NCBI GenBank assembly: GCA_002238965.1
Contig: MPNJ01000007.1
Location: 1-64,000 of the forward strand
From: Nitrospinae bacterium bin107
GTDB lineage: Bacteria; UBA8248
Reading direction: 5' to 3'
DNA: 64,000 nt
Shown: positions 51,692 to 64,000 of the stretch, in pieces
Layout: every line of letters begins with the position of its first letter
Numbering within the stretch: position 1 is the first letter of the stretch
Notes under the pieces: model-generated
What the model saw: the letters and a program-made list of their open reading frames with translations, nothing else
The model's database searches: none
What the model was told of the DNA's origin: nothing
Made by a program: the position numbers and the translations under genes

Positions 51692-53287
51692 TCATTCCGG
51701 CGCATCCGCTGCGCAGCGAAACCCGTATGCGGGCAAACGGCGGTCGGGGAGGTCGCCCGTTCTGTGCGATGAGGCCAGCGCCCACCACCCGTTCACCCAG
51801 GAGCCGCCTTTGAGCGTTCTCAGCGGCCGGCCGTTTCTGCTTATCGGCCGGGCGTCTCCGGGCTTCGTCCTGAACTCATCCTCGACCCACTCCCAGACGT
51901 TCCCGGCCAGGTCCTCGACCCCGTGAACACTGGCGCCCTCAGGACGCCTTCCCACGGCCTTGGGGCCTCCCGCGTCAGGGCTCAAGCCGAAAACCGCGTT
52001 CCTGTCTCGCTGCGCGTTGCCCCAGGGATACCGCCTACTCTTCCCCGCGCCCCGGGCGGCGTATTCCCATTCGGCCTCCGTGGGCAGCCGCTTCCCGGCC
52101 CACGCGCAGTAAGCGCGGGCCTCATCCCACGTCACCCCCACCACGGGCAGATGCGGACCGGTGAAGTGGACTTTCCGCCAAAAGGGAGGCTCTGCCTCAC
52201 CCGTCGCCCGCACGAAATCCTCGTAAAGAGCGTTCGTTATCTCGAACTTGTCCAGACGAAACGACGCGACCTCAACGGGGCGACCGCCCTTTGCCCTGAG
52301 AGTCACGCGTCTGCGGCGTCTGCGCCTGCTCTGGCTGGTGAACTCAACGCCCATCGTGAAGCGCCCTCCGGGAATGTTCACCATTCCCTCGAGAGAGGGC
52401 TTGCGGACGGGTGGGAGCGGCCCAGGAGGTTCTTCATGTGAAGTCGGCGGTTTCATCTCTTCAGGTGCAGGCTCGGGGGGTGAGCGTTTCACGATTTCGG
52501 GCCTGGGCTCTGTTTTCGGCGTTTGTTGCGGCCCGGTCGACGGTTCTTCCGGCCCACGCTCTAAAGGCGCAGATTTAGCCGGAGATTCCGCGGGTTCTTC
52601 CTGTTTGCTTTCTTCCATCGGCAACCGTGGAGCGGGCAGGCCCTTGATGGCGCGCGCCTTGAGTACATGTTCGATATTGGCGAGTTCGGGCCACCTCGTC
52701 TTGTCGAGTGAACCGAGCAGCGCTTTCGCCTCTTTCATCCGTCCGTAGCGATAAAACAGGTATGCGAGTCCACGTCGTGCGCTGCCGCTTTCGGGGTAGC
52801 GCTCATTCGCACGATGAAAAATAAAAAAGGCTTCATCTGGACGATTCGAGTCATACAGGGTCCAGCCAAGGCCGGTAAGGGCATGGAGCAGCTCCGGCTC
52901 GTAAGCCAGCGCCTCGCGAAAATTCTTCTCGGCGAATTTGTAATCCTCTTGCCGGTACGCCGATTCTCCTATCGCGCTCAATGCTTCGGCTCGGCTCGGC
53001 TGGGGCGGCTCAAGTTCCAGCGATGGTTCCGATTCCGCCGCGGACGCAGATTCCCGGGGAGATAACGGCTTGCTCTCCGATGGAGGCGTAATTCGTGGTG
53101 CTGGAGAAAGTGTTCGATTGAGGGCTTGGACGGAAAGAGAGGCGGCCTGTTCCGTTTTCTGCTCCGGCACCGCCGCTTCCCCGCTGAGCGGCCCGGAGCC
53201 GCCGCATCCGGCAGCCGTAATGGCAAGCGCGAGGAAACTCACCGACAGCCGAGACGGAAGCCTCGCCCATTCATTCTTTTTTTGCAT
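51692..53287 (-). CDS. Lipoprotein with TPR repeats and an FGE-fold domain
   Basis: 531 residues. The lipobox is LAITAAGC (residues 1-28 signal). TPR-like helices cover about 104-210 (ESAYRQEDYKFAEKNFREAL, LHALTGLGWTLYDSNRPDEA), then a Pro/Glu-rich linker (about 215-295) and an FGE-sulfatase fold (about 300-525: IPGGRFTMGVEF, GVTWDEARAYCAWAGKRLPT, PWGNAQ, GNVWEWVEDEF, LKGGSWVNG). The usual catalytic Cys pair is missing before the final GFRCAAD, so it is not a formylglycine-generating enzyme. It sits just upstream of gyrA on the same strand. Confidence 0.8.
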   Translation of the reverse strand: MQKKNEWARLPSRLSVSFLALAITAAGCGGSGPLSGEAAVPEQKTEQAASLSVQALNRTLSPAPRITPPSESKPLSPRESASAAESEPSLELEPPQPSRAEALSAIGESAYRQEDYKFAEKNFREALAYEPELLHALTGLGWTLYDSNRPDEAFFIFHRANERYPESGSARRGLAYLFYRYGRMKEAKALLGSLDKTRWPELANIEHVLKARAIKGLPAPRLPMEESKQEEPAESPAKSAPLERGPEEPSTGPQQTPKTEPRPEIVKRSPPEPAPEEMKPPTSHEEPPGPLPPVRKPSLEGMVNIPGGRFTMGVEFTSQSRRRRRRRVTLRAKGGRPVEVASFRLDKFEITNALYEDFVRATGEAEPPFWRKVHFTGPHLPVVGVTWDEARAYCAWAGKRLPTEAEWEYAARGAGKSRRYPWGNAQRDRNAVFGLSPDAGGPKAVGRRPEGASVHGVEDLAGNVWEWVEDEFRTKPGDARPISRNGRPLRTLKGGSWVNGWWALASSHRTGDLPDRRLPAYGFRCAADAPE

Positions 53288-53301
53288 TACACACCCAGCG
53301 T

Positions 53302-55731
<2,430 letters not shown>

Positions 55732-56037
55732 GCTATCGAATTTCTCCTGCTGACGGCGCGAGTCAGAGGCCGTCCCAAAGGTATGAAGACCAGGCAGGGG
55801 CGAACCTAGGTGGGCGGAACGCAAACACTATCTTATACCACAAAAAGGGTTGCGTCGGCAAACCAAAGCAACTACTTGCGCTGCTTTTCCGGAGGGCGCA
55901 AGCGCCCTTTTTTCAAGGGTTTCAGGACTTGCATTTTACTCGCCCGCCAGATTGCCCAAGAGGCTTCGTTCGTGGACAATAAGGCCACAACGCCTTAGTC
56001 AATTCCCGGTTTCTCCCTCTTGTCTTGGAGGAAAATC
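55732..56037. other. Intergenic region between gyrA and the cytochrome gene
   Basis: 306 bp between divergent genes. It holds the hairpin/T-run at 55894-55913 and must contain the gyrA promoter on the minus strand; no clear hexamers are picked. Nothing else seen. Confidence 0.5.
55894..55913 (+). terminator. Hairpin plus T-tract, plus strand
   Basis: GGGCGC, AA, GCGCCC followed by six T is a textbook rho-independent terminator read on the plus strand. No plus-strand gene ends just before it, so it either stops antisense transcripts out of gyrA or acts in the leader of the cytochrome gene. Confidence 0.65.
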
Positions 56038-56505
56038 ATGCGGCCGCCCGAGAGCTTCAAGCCTTTCGTCTCATTCACTCGCCTTGTTGTGGCCATCATC
56101 TTTGCGATGGCTTTGCTCACCTCCTCGGTAGCGGTGGAAAGTCACAAGGACGACCAAGAAGGGACTCACTCACCTGAAGTGGGGGACCTGATGGAAAAAC
56201 TCGACGCGGACTTCGGCGCGCTTGTGAAGGCCGCCCTCATCGCCTCGGTTCAGGAACTCGTGAGCGAGACGCCATATGCGGCCATCGAAAAACAGGCGGT
56301 GTCCATCGCCGCCACGGCGAAAGTCCTGCCGAACGTAGAAGAATTCCGAGGGGATAATTCGATGCTCGTCCTCTCACGCCAACTCGAAGCCGCCGCCGAT
56401 GACCTTGCGAAGGCGGCAAGGAACAAAAACATGGACGCGACCGTCAAGGCGCTGGTGGCAATACACGGCGCATGCGTACGCTGTCACGAGGACGCGCGCT
56501 TCTAG
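56038..56505 (+). CDS. Small exported c-type cytochrome-like protein
   Basis: 155 residues from the ATG at 56038 (GGAGG six bases upstream; a TTG at 56020 is rejected). A signal peptide or anchor covers about 12-32 (FTRLVVAIIFAMALLTSSVA). The mature part is helical and ends with a single heme motif CVRCH (HGACVRCHEDARF), as in class-II cytochrome c', where the heme site is at the C-terminus. Soluble periplasmic electron carrier or gas-binding protein. It stands alone between gyrA and gyrB, on the opposite strand. Confidence 0.8.
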   Translation: MRPPESFKPFVSFTRLVVAIIFAMALLTSSVAVESHKDDQEGTHSPEVGDLMEKLDADFGALVKAALIASVQELVSETPYAAIEKQAVSIAATAKVLPNVEEFRGDNSMLVLSRQLEAAADDLAKAARNKNMDATVKALVAIHGACVRCHEDARF

Positions 56506-56549
56506 GTTTCGTGGGACCATCAGGCCTTCGCGCGCAGCGGGAGAGAGCG

Positions 56550-59057
<2,508 letters not shown>

Positions 59058-60173
59058 TCAATCTACCCTTTCAACCGTTGCGTCTCGAACCAGAAAAATT
59101 CTTCCATCTATCTCATTTTCGTTTAACCGCGGCTCCTCGGTCGACGTGATGAACGTCTGCGCTCCCAGGGAACCCAGGAACAACAACACCCTCTTTTTCC
59201 TGCCCGCGTCGAGCTCCGAGCCCAAATCATCGAGCAGCACGACGGGAGCTTCCTTTCTCCTTCTCTTGTATTCCTCAGCGTTCGCCGATACCAGCAATAT
59301 CGTGATGAGACGCTGCTCTCCCTGGGAAGCGACCTCTTTCGCCCGGCGCCCGTCCCAAGACAGGTGAAAATCATCGAGCTGCGGCCCCCAAAGCGTCGTC
59401 CTTCTCGCCATTTCCTCCTTTGCGAGTCTCTGCGCCGTCGCTCGTAATCCCTCTCGTATTTCTCCTTCCGCGTCTTCGTCTCCACTCTGGAAACCCCTGG
59501 CTTCATACGAAACGGAAACCCTGGCTTCTCGCGTTTCTCCAAATAAATTCTCCAGGTGGTTCAGCCGGTTTTTCAGAGAATGTATATAACTTTTCCTGCG
59601 GACGATAATGCGGGCGGCCATCTCGATTAGTCGCTCTTGCCACACCTGAATCATAGCAGATTCGCCCCCGTTTCTCAAAAGGTGATTCCTCTCGGAAAGC
59701 AGTTTCAAATACCCTCTGGAATCCTCGATATGCTGCGGTTCGACAGCCGCTATCGCTTGATCGAAAAACCGCCTTCTCGCTCCGGGGCCCTCTTTGATGA
59801 CTTGAGGCGTTTCGGGGAAAAAAACGATAACGTGCGAACTATCGAGATAGGGCAGCAGGCCCCGCAGTTCCTGGCCATCTTTCTTGTATTTTCTCTCGCG
59901 TCCATGGAACGCTGCTTCGAGCCTCGTTTCTTTCGCGCTCCCCTCATCGATGAACACGCCGGACGCATACATTCCCTCGCCGCCGTGCAACACCATCTTC
60001 TCCCTTGATATCCGGCGGAAAGAACGAAGGTGTGAGAGATAATAAATGGCTTCCAGCAAGTTCGTCTTGCCCGAACCGTTGTTGCCGTAAATATAGTTAA
60101 ATCCGGGGTGCGGCCTGATGTCGAGTTTTGGATAGTTCCTGAAGTTTTTGAGAGTAAGTTTAGCGAGGCGCAA
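59058..60173 (-). CDS. recF: DNA replication and repair protein RecF
   Basis: 371 residues. The Walker A is NNGSGKTNLLEA and the late motifs are VLLDDLGSELDAGRK; the middle has the expected coiled-coil and signature region. It loads RecA at gaps together with RecO and RecR. In most bacteria dnaN separates dnaA and recF; here recF follows a 235-bp box-bearing gap directly. Confidence 0.95.
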   Translation of the reverse strand: MRLAKLTLKNFRNYPKLDIRPHPGFNYIYGNNGSGKTNLLEAIYYLSHLRSFRRISREKMVLHGGEGMYASGVFIDEGSAKETRLEAAFHGRERKYKKDGQELRGLLPYLDSSHVIVFFPETPQVIKEGPGARRRFFDQAIAAVEPQHIEDSRGYLKLLSERNHLLRNGGESAMIQVWQERLIEMAARIIVRRKSYIHSLKNRLNHLENLFGETREARVSVSYEARGFQSGDEDAEGEIREGLRATAQRLAKEEMARRTTLWGPQLDDFHLSWDGRRAKEVASQGEQRLITILLVSANAEEYKRRRKEAPVVLLDDLGSELDAGRKKRVLLFLGSLGAQTFITSTEEPRLNENEIDGRIFLVRDATVERVD

Positions 60174-60408
60174 AGGATATCCTCAGGCACGAGTTCTTTT
60201 AAGACTATATAGATCATTTAAAAAGTAGTGGTAGTAGGAAAGGTGATATTGTGGATAACCTCGCAACGCATTCAAAAAAGAGTTCTTGTCCGGCCGGGAA
60301 GGTGTGCGGTAATTTGTGATTCGGGGCAGATAAACGGGAGTTCCCTCCCTGGACGTGAAAAAGACAGGGAGTTCAACGGTTTTATCCACAATTGTTACCA
60401 CGAGTGTT
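60174..60408. other. dnaA-recF intergenic region with two perfect DnaA boxes
   Basis: TGTGGATAA at 60250-60258 (box on the minus strand) and TTATCCACA at 60382-60390 (plus strand) are perfect DnaA boxes in opposite orientation, 132 bp apart. With the boxes at 61834-61913 on the other side of dnaA, this gives a possible bipartite origin. No gene (and no dnaN) fits. Confidence 0.7.
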
Positions 60409-61770
60409 TCAAGAGAGGTCTATTTTTTGTTCGAGCGCTTGGATGGTGGGGGGGAGGGACGGGTCTGTCTTGAGCAGGTTCTCGATTTTATTTGTGGAGT
60501 GGATAACCGTGGAGTGATCCTTGCCGCCGAAGCGACGGCCGATTTCCGTGGTCGAGGCGCGCGTGAGCTTCCTCGCGAGATACATGGCAATCTGGCGGGG
60601 GACCGCGAATGAGCGTGAGCGGTTTTTTGATTTCAGATCGGTGACCCGGACCTGGAAGTGCTCGGCGACGATCTTCTGGATGTTGTCCACCGAAGAATTC
60701 CGGGAGGGGTCTCGAATAATGCCTCGCAACACTTCCTGTGCGACAGGAAGATCGATCTCCATGTCGTGCAAAGAGGCATGAATGCCGAGTCTTATAAGGC
60801 AACCCTCGAGTTCCCGGACGTTGGAGCGGACTTTCTCCGCGATGTAGTGGGCGACCTCCCTGGGGAGGGTAAGCCCCTGCTCATCAGCTTTTTCCTGCAG
60901 GATGGCGACCTTGGTCTCGAAATCCGGCGCGCCGATATCCGCTATCATCCCCGAGACGAAGCGCGACCTGAGGCGTTCCTCCAGCCCTGGCGTATCTTTG
61001 GGCATGTTGTCACTCGTAATGACGATCTGCTTTCTTGCATCCTGCAAGGCGTTGAAAGTGAAGAAAAACTCCTCCTGGGTGCGCTCCTTCCCGGCAATAA
61101 ACTGGATGTCGTCTATCATCAGGATGTCCACTTTCCGGTATTTGCTCCTGAAAGCGGCCATCTGGTTCTGCCTGATTGAGGAAATGAGATCGTTGGTGAA
61201 ACTTTCGGAAGAGGTATAGAAGACGCGCGTCATCGGGAGTCGATCGAGAACATGATGGGAGATGGCGTGCATCAGGTGCGTCTTTCCGAGCCCCACCCCG
61301 CCGTAAATGAACAGAGGGTTGAGGGCAACTCCTTTGCCTTCCGCCAGGCGGAGGCTGCAGGCGTGGGCGAACTCGTTCGAACGACCGACCACAAAGTTCT
61401 CGAAACGGTACTTGGGATTGAGGAAATCCGGTCGCTTTATAAGAGGCTGGGATCTCTCCTTGAGGGCCCCGCCTTCTCCTGTCGGAACCACTCCGGCTGG
61501 GATATGCGATGGATTGGCACCGTTGATCGGCAGATCGCTCGCTGATACGGTAAGTACGATGTTGGGCCCGGCTACCTGTTCAAGCACGTCCGTGATAATA
61601 CCCCAATAGCGCGATCGCAAAGTGTTCGCCGTGAACGGATCAGGCACCTGAATTGCGAGAGTAGATTCGCTTGCATCGAGTTGTTTGATGCCCGCAAACC
61701 AGCGGGTAAACGTCTGGGGGGAGACTTCCTGTTTTATTTGGTCCGCGCAACGATGCCAGAGAGTCGTCAT
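60409..61770 (-). CDS. dnaA: Chromosomal replication initiator DnaA
   Basis: 453 residues from the ATG at 61770 (starts at 61815 and 61860 would add 15 and 30 residues without a better ribosome site; TLWHRCADQIKQEVSPQTF is the typical beginning). AAA+ motifs: Walker A GGVGLGKTHLMHA, Walker B ILMIDDIQFIAG; domain IV has the signature DHSTVIHSTNKIEN. It opens oriC and controls initiation. Its gene lies next to its own boxes. Confidence 0.96.
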   Translation of the reverse strand: MTTLWHRCADQIKQEVSPQTFTRWFAGIKQLDASESTLAIQVPDPFTANTLRSRYWGIITDVLEQVAGPNIVLTVSASDLPINGANPSHIPAGVVPTGEGGALKERSQPLIKRPDFLNPKYRFENFVVGRSNEFAHACSLRLAEGKGVALNPLFIYGGVGLGKTHLMHAISHHVLDRLPMTRVFYTSSESFTNDLISSIRQNQMAAFRSKYRKVDILMIDDIQFIAGKERTQEEFFFTFNALQDARKQIVITSDNMPKDTPGLEERLRSRFVSGMIADIGAPDFETKVAILQEKADEQGLTLPREVAHYIAEKVRSNVRELEGCLIRLGIHASLHDMEIDLPVAQEVLRGIIRDPSRNSSVDNIQKIVAEHFQVRVTDLKSKNRSRSFAVPRQIAMYLARKLTRASTTEIGRRFGGKDHSTVIHSTNKIENLLKTDPSLPPTIQALEQKIDLS

Positions 61771-61833
61771 TTGGTAAACCAATTCATAACGTTCTTTGCG
61801 TGACGGGGCTCCCATCGCCACGAAAAAACATAG

Positions 61834-61975
61834 TTTTCCACAGGGCGAGACAAGAGCCAATCAGATAAGGCATTTTTCCACAAACGGCCGGCAGGGGCAA
61901 GGGGTTTTCCACAAAAAATCGCAAGATCGCTTGTTTTTTGTTCTTTTTATTGACGAAAACACGCAGCTTTTGTAG
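61834..61975. other. Candidate replication origin (oriC): three DnaA boxes and an AT-rich stretch
   Basis: TTTTCCACA occurs at 61834-61842, 61874-61882 and 61905-61913, all in the same direction; it matches the relaxed box TTWTNCACA. An AT-rich stretch (61911-61960) follows the last box and would be the unwinding element. The gap lies between dnaA and rpmH, the classic origin position. Confidence 0.75.
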
Positions 61976-62050
61976 GTTATGGGGCCGTACGCAAAGAGAA
62001 TGCTTGGGCACCTGAACCCTTTGGATTCAGACGCTCCCTGCATGTGGTTC

Positions 62051-62079
62051 TTGACAATCATGGATTTGGTGGCTACTTT
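62051..62079 (+). promoter_or_regulatory. Promoter of the rpmH-rnpA-yidD-yidC operon
   Basis: TTGACA (62051-62056), 17 bases, TACTTT (62074-62079): a strong sigma-70 match, about 80 bp before the rpmH start. A weaker TTGACG (61950-61955) with TAGGTT 17 bases later lies in the AT-rich origin part. Confidence 0.7.
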
Positions 62080-62163
62080 ACGCTCGGCTTCTCGGGAAGC
62101 CTTTTCTATTGTTTATATGGCGGTTTGCGTATCCGGCCTTTGGGCCGGCAGATGGAGTCTTTG

Positions 62164-62304
62164 TTGAAAAGGACTTACCAGCCGAACAGAAGAAAACGGG
62201 TGAAGACACACGGGTTTCGTCGCCGGATGAAGACCACTGGCGGACGCGCGATCATCAGGCGCCGCCGGGTAAAGGGCCGAAAGCGTCTCGGCGTTTCCGC
62301 CTAA
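62164..62304 (+). CDS. rpmH: Ribosomal protein L34
   Basis: 46 residues, the standard length: (M)[20 protein letters not shown] and so on to RLGVSA. The start is a TTG at 62164 with GGAG six bases upstream. It is a small basic protein of the large subunit, always near oriC and in front of rnpA. Confidence 0.95.
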   Translation: MKRTYQPNRRKRVKTHGFRRRMKTTGGRAIIRRRRVKGRKRLGVSA

Positions 62305-62348
62305 GCGTCTCGCCGGGCTTGCCATTCCTCGACCGGAAGGGCGCAGGC

Positions 62349-62696
62349 ATGGACGTTAGCCTCCCGCCGGAGCGTCGAATCCGCAAAGGGAGCGAGTTCG
62401 CCGCCGTTCTCAGAAAAGGGCGCAAGCGCAGGTGTCCATTATTCACGCTGTATATCCTGCCGACTCCTTCGAGGGATCGCGCGCGGCTCGGCATTATCGC
62501 GTCACGCAGGGTGGGCGGCGCCGTTCAGAGAAATCGCGCCAAGCGGCTTCTCCGCGAAGTGTTTCGGCTTCATGGCTCTCAATTACCTGCGGGAGTGGAC
62601 CTTGTGGCCGTGGCGAGGAACTCGATCGCCAGGGCGAGGCTAGAGGATGTTGAAAGGGCGTTCCGCAACGCTTTCCACGGAAAAACGAATTCCTGA
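62349..62696 (+). CDS. rnpA: Ribonuclease P protein component
   Basis: 115 residues: RIRKGSEFAAVLRKGRKRRC, then LGIIASRRVGGAVQRNRAKRL and LREVFRLH, the RNR signature. It binds the RNase P RNA for tRNA 5' processing. It is 44 bp after rpmH, and yidD begins 50 bp before its end. Confidence 0.95.
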   Translation: MDVSLPPERRIRKGSEFAAVLRKGRKRRCPLFTLYILPTPSRDRARLGIIASRRVGGAVQRNRAKRLLREVFRLHGSQLPAGVDLVAVARNSIARARLEDVERAFRNAFHGKTNS

Positions 62697-62934
62697 AAGA
62701 GAGATTGCTCCCATCTCCCGGGCGATCTGTGTTCTGGCAACGGTTTTGATTCGGGGGTATCAGCTCATTTTGTCTCCCGTGATGCCGGGCAGTTGCCGAT
62801 TTTCACCCTCTTGTTCTTGTTATGCGCTCGAGGCGTTTCGGCGCCATGCTCCCGCGCGGGCCTTGTGGCTCACCGTGCGACGCATCGGGCGTTGCCATCC
62901 ATTTCACCCCGGGGGAAACGATCCGGTTCCCTGA
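62647..62934 (+). CDS. yidD: Membrane protein insertion efficiency factor YidD
   Basis: 95 residues. LIRGYQLILSPVMPGSCRFSP is followed by SCSCYALEAFRRHAPARA, the YidD signature with its conserved Cys. The first 25 residues overlap rnpA by 50 bp; a later non-ATG start is possible. It helps YidC insert membrane proteins. Confidence 0.93.
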   Translation: MLKGRSATLSTEKRIPEREIAPISRAICVLATVLIRGYQLILSPVMPGSCRFSPSCSCYALEAFRRHAPARALWLTVRRIGRCHPFHPGGNDPVP

Positions 62935-62960
62935 GGGGTCCGGCGGAGGCGCTTTACATC

Positions 62961-64000
62961 ATGGAAAGAAACGCGATTATCGCCGCCGTATTATCGATGG
63001 CGATACTGATCGGCTGGCAATACCTCGTCGTAAAGCCGATGGAGGACGAGCAGGTTCAGAAGGAGAAGGTGGCCAAGGCGCGCACGGCGGCCCGGAACAA
63101 GGAGCGATCGAGCGCCGCGAGCACGCCGCTCAAAGCGCCCGCCTCTGTCGCCGGCCAGCCGTCCACACCCGCCGCTCCTTCTTCGCCGACGGCAGCCGCT
63201 CCCGGCCGGCGTGTTCGGGTGGACGTGGGCGACGCGGTGTATGAGCTGACCAACCGGGGCGCGGGCTTCTTGTCCGCGCGTCTTCTGAAATACAAACAGG
63301 GCGAGAAGAACTTCGTCCAGCTCGTGCCCCCGGGCCGTCCGGACGTGCGGCCTCTTTATTTCTGGGGCGGCCAGACGGCGCAGAAGCTCAACGAGGCCTC
63401 CTACCAGGTCGAGGGCGGCGACCTCTCGCTCTCAAGGGCGAATCCGGAAGGAACGATTCGCTTCATCTACCGCGGCGCCGACGGCCTCTCGGCGGAAAAG
63501 GCGCTCACTTTCCGCCACAACGAATACAACATCCGCACGAAAATCAGCGTCACCCGGCCCTCCGGGACCGAGGCGATGGGAGTTGTCTGGGGCCCGCGTG
63601 TGGGCGGAAGCGACGGCAACACTTATGGCGGCGTCATCGAGGGGCCGATGAGCTTCGTGGGCGATGAGCTCGAATATGACTATCCCGAGGAAGGAAAGTC
63701 CGTCACCCACGGGGAGAGCCTCAAGTGGACTTCGCTCCAGTCGAAGCACTTCATCGCGGCCCTTATCCCCCGGGGCGGTGCGGGCGGAGCGGAGATTCGC
63801 CTCCTCTCCAAGACGGACGACCTCAGCGATTACGCCGCCATCGTGCCCTTCGCGCGCGGGAAGAACGTCGATGCGGACTTCGACGTCTACGTGGGGCCCA
63901 AGGCGTTGGCCCACCTCGAAAAGCTCAAGGTCAACCTCGAGGATTCCCTGGACTACGGGATGTTCTCGTTTATCGCCAAGCCGCTCATGTCGATTCTGAG
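62961..64000 (+). CDS. yidC: Membrane protein insertase YidC (cut by window edge)
   Basis: 346 codons are present, running off the window end. The N-terminal helix MERNAIIAAVLSMAILIGWQ is followed by a Lys/Ala/Pro-rich linker and the periplasmic P1 beta-sandwich (about 85-325), typical of Gram-negative YidC; the last codons (LDYGMFSFIAKPLMSIL) begin the conserved insertase core. It starts 26 bp after yidD. Confidence 0.94.
   Translation, partial: MERNAIIAAVLSMAILIGWQYLVVKPMEDEQVQKEKVAKARTAARNKERSSAASTPLKAPASVAGQPSTPAAPSSPTAAAPGRRVRVDVGDAVYELTNRGAGFLSARLLKYKQGEKNFVQLVPPGRPDVRPLYFWGGQTAQKLNEASYQVEGGDLSLSRANPEGTIRFIYRGADGLSAEKALTFRHNEYNIRTKISVTRPSGTEAMGVVWGPRVGGSDGNTYGGVIEGPMSFVGDELEYDYPEEGKSVTHGESLKWTSLQSKHFIAALIPRGGAGGAEIRLLSKTDDLSDYAAIVPFARGKNVDADFDVYVGPKALAHLEKLKVNLEDSLDYGMFSFIAKPLMSIL

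Overview
ORGANISM. This is bacterial chromosome from a Gram-negative lineage: it carries outer-membrane beta-barrels, a SurA/PrsA-like PPIase and Tat/lipoprotein signals. GC is high except in two clearly AT-richer patches (about 28.3-30.45 kb and 43.2-44.8 kb). The gene mix is LLM-type flavin oxidoreductase, several CaiB-type CoA transferases, MmgE/PrpD, a complete ISC operon and selenoprotein genes. Together with dispersed perfect palindromes this fits poorly cultured Desulfobacterota / Nitrospinota / Tectomicrobia-like groups, but the sequence alone does not fix the phylum. The right end is the replication-origin neighbourhood (yidC-yidD-rnpA-rpmH / oriC / dnaA-recF-gyrB-gyrA).

LAYOUT. 0-6.8 kb: the end of one autotransporter-like protein and a complete 1531-residue tandem paralogue with three 338-residue Cache-like repeats, then an FGE-fold protein and a cluster of GTAGGG-type palindromes. 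6.8-10.4 kb: a Dpp/Opp-type binding protein and two permeases with no ATPase. 10.5-12 kb: small genes. 12-15.8 kb: the minus-strand operon trxB, nuoI-like, nicotinate phosphoribosyltransferase, nrnA. 15.8-17.1 kb: small genes, including two adjacent genes with in-frame UGA that read as selenoproteins (a UxxC glutaredoxin and a CxxU zinc-ribbon protein). 17.1-28.3 kb: metabolic and housekeeping genes (MmgE/PrpD, endonuclease-IV-like, engB, DUF1015, LLM oxidoreductase, Tim44-like, CoA transferase, HDAC-like, MFS). 28.3-30.45 kb: an AbiEi/AbiEii toxin-antitoxin island flanked by 65-bp direct repeats of the MFS gene end, with two long palindromes in its control region. 31-33.5 kb: vanadium-haloperoxidase-like enzyme and a barrel protein. 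33.6-43.1 kb: PPIase, rsmI, CoA transferase, enoyl-CoA hydratase, then the full isc operon (iscRSUA-hscBA-fdx-iscX). 43.3-44.7 kb: a low-GC pair, HIT-like enzyme plus membrane protein. 44.8-53.3 kb: periplasmic binding protein, mutY, NDUFA9-like SDR, truD, permease, rhodanese, TPR/FGE lipoprotein. 53.3-64 kb: gyrA, a small cytochrome, gyrB, recF, dnaA, oriC, rpmH, rnpA, yidD and partial yidC.

HOW IT WORKS TOGETHER. The isc operon builds Fe-S clusters used by nearby MutY and the NuoI-like protein. TrxB and the two selenoproteins form a thiol/selenol redox theme. The origin block holds replication initiation and gyrase genes on one side and ribosome, RNase P and membrane-insertion genes on the other, but dnaN is absent from its usual place between dnaA and recF. 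The most rewarding places for follow-up are the tandem selenoprotein pair (16.5-17.1 kb), the repeat-flanked AbiE island with twin operator-like palindromes (28.2-30.5 kb), the HIT/membrane-protein pair (43.4-44.7 kb) and the Cache-repeat autotransporter.
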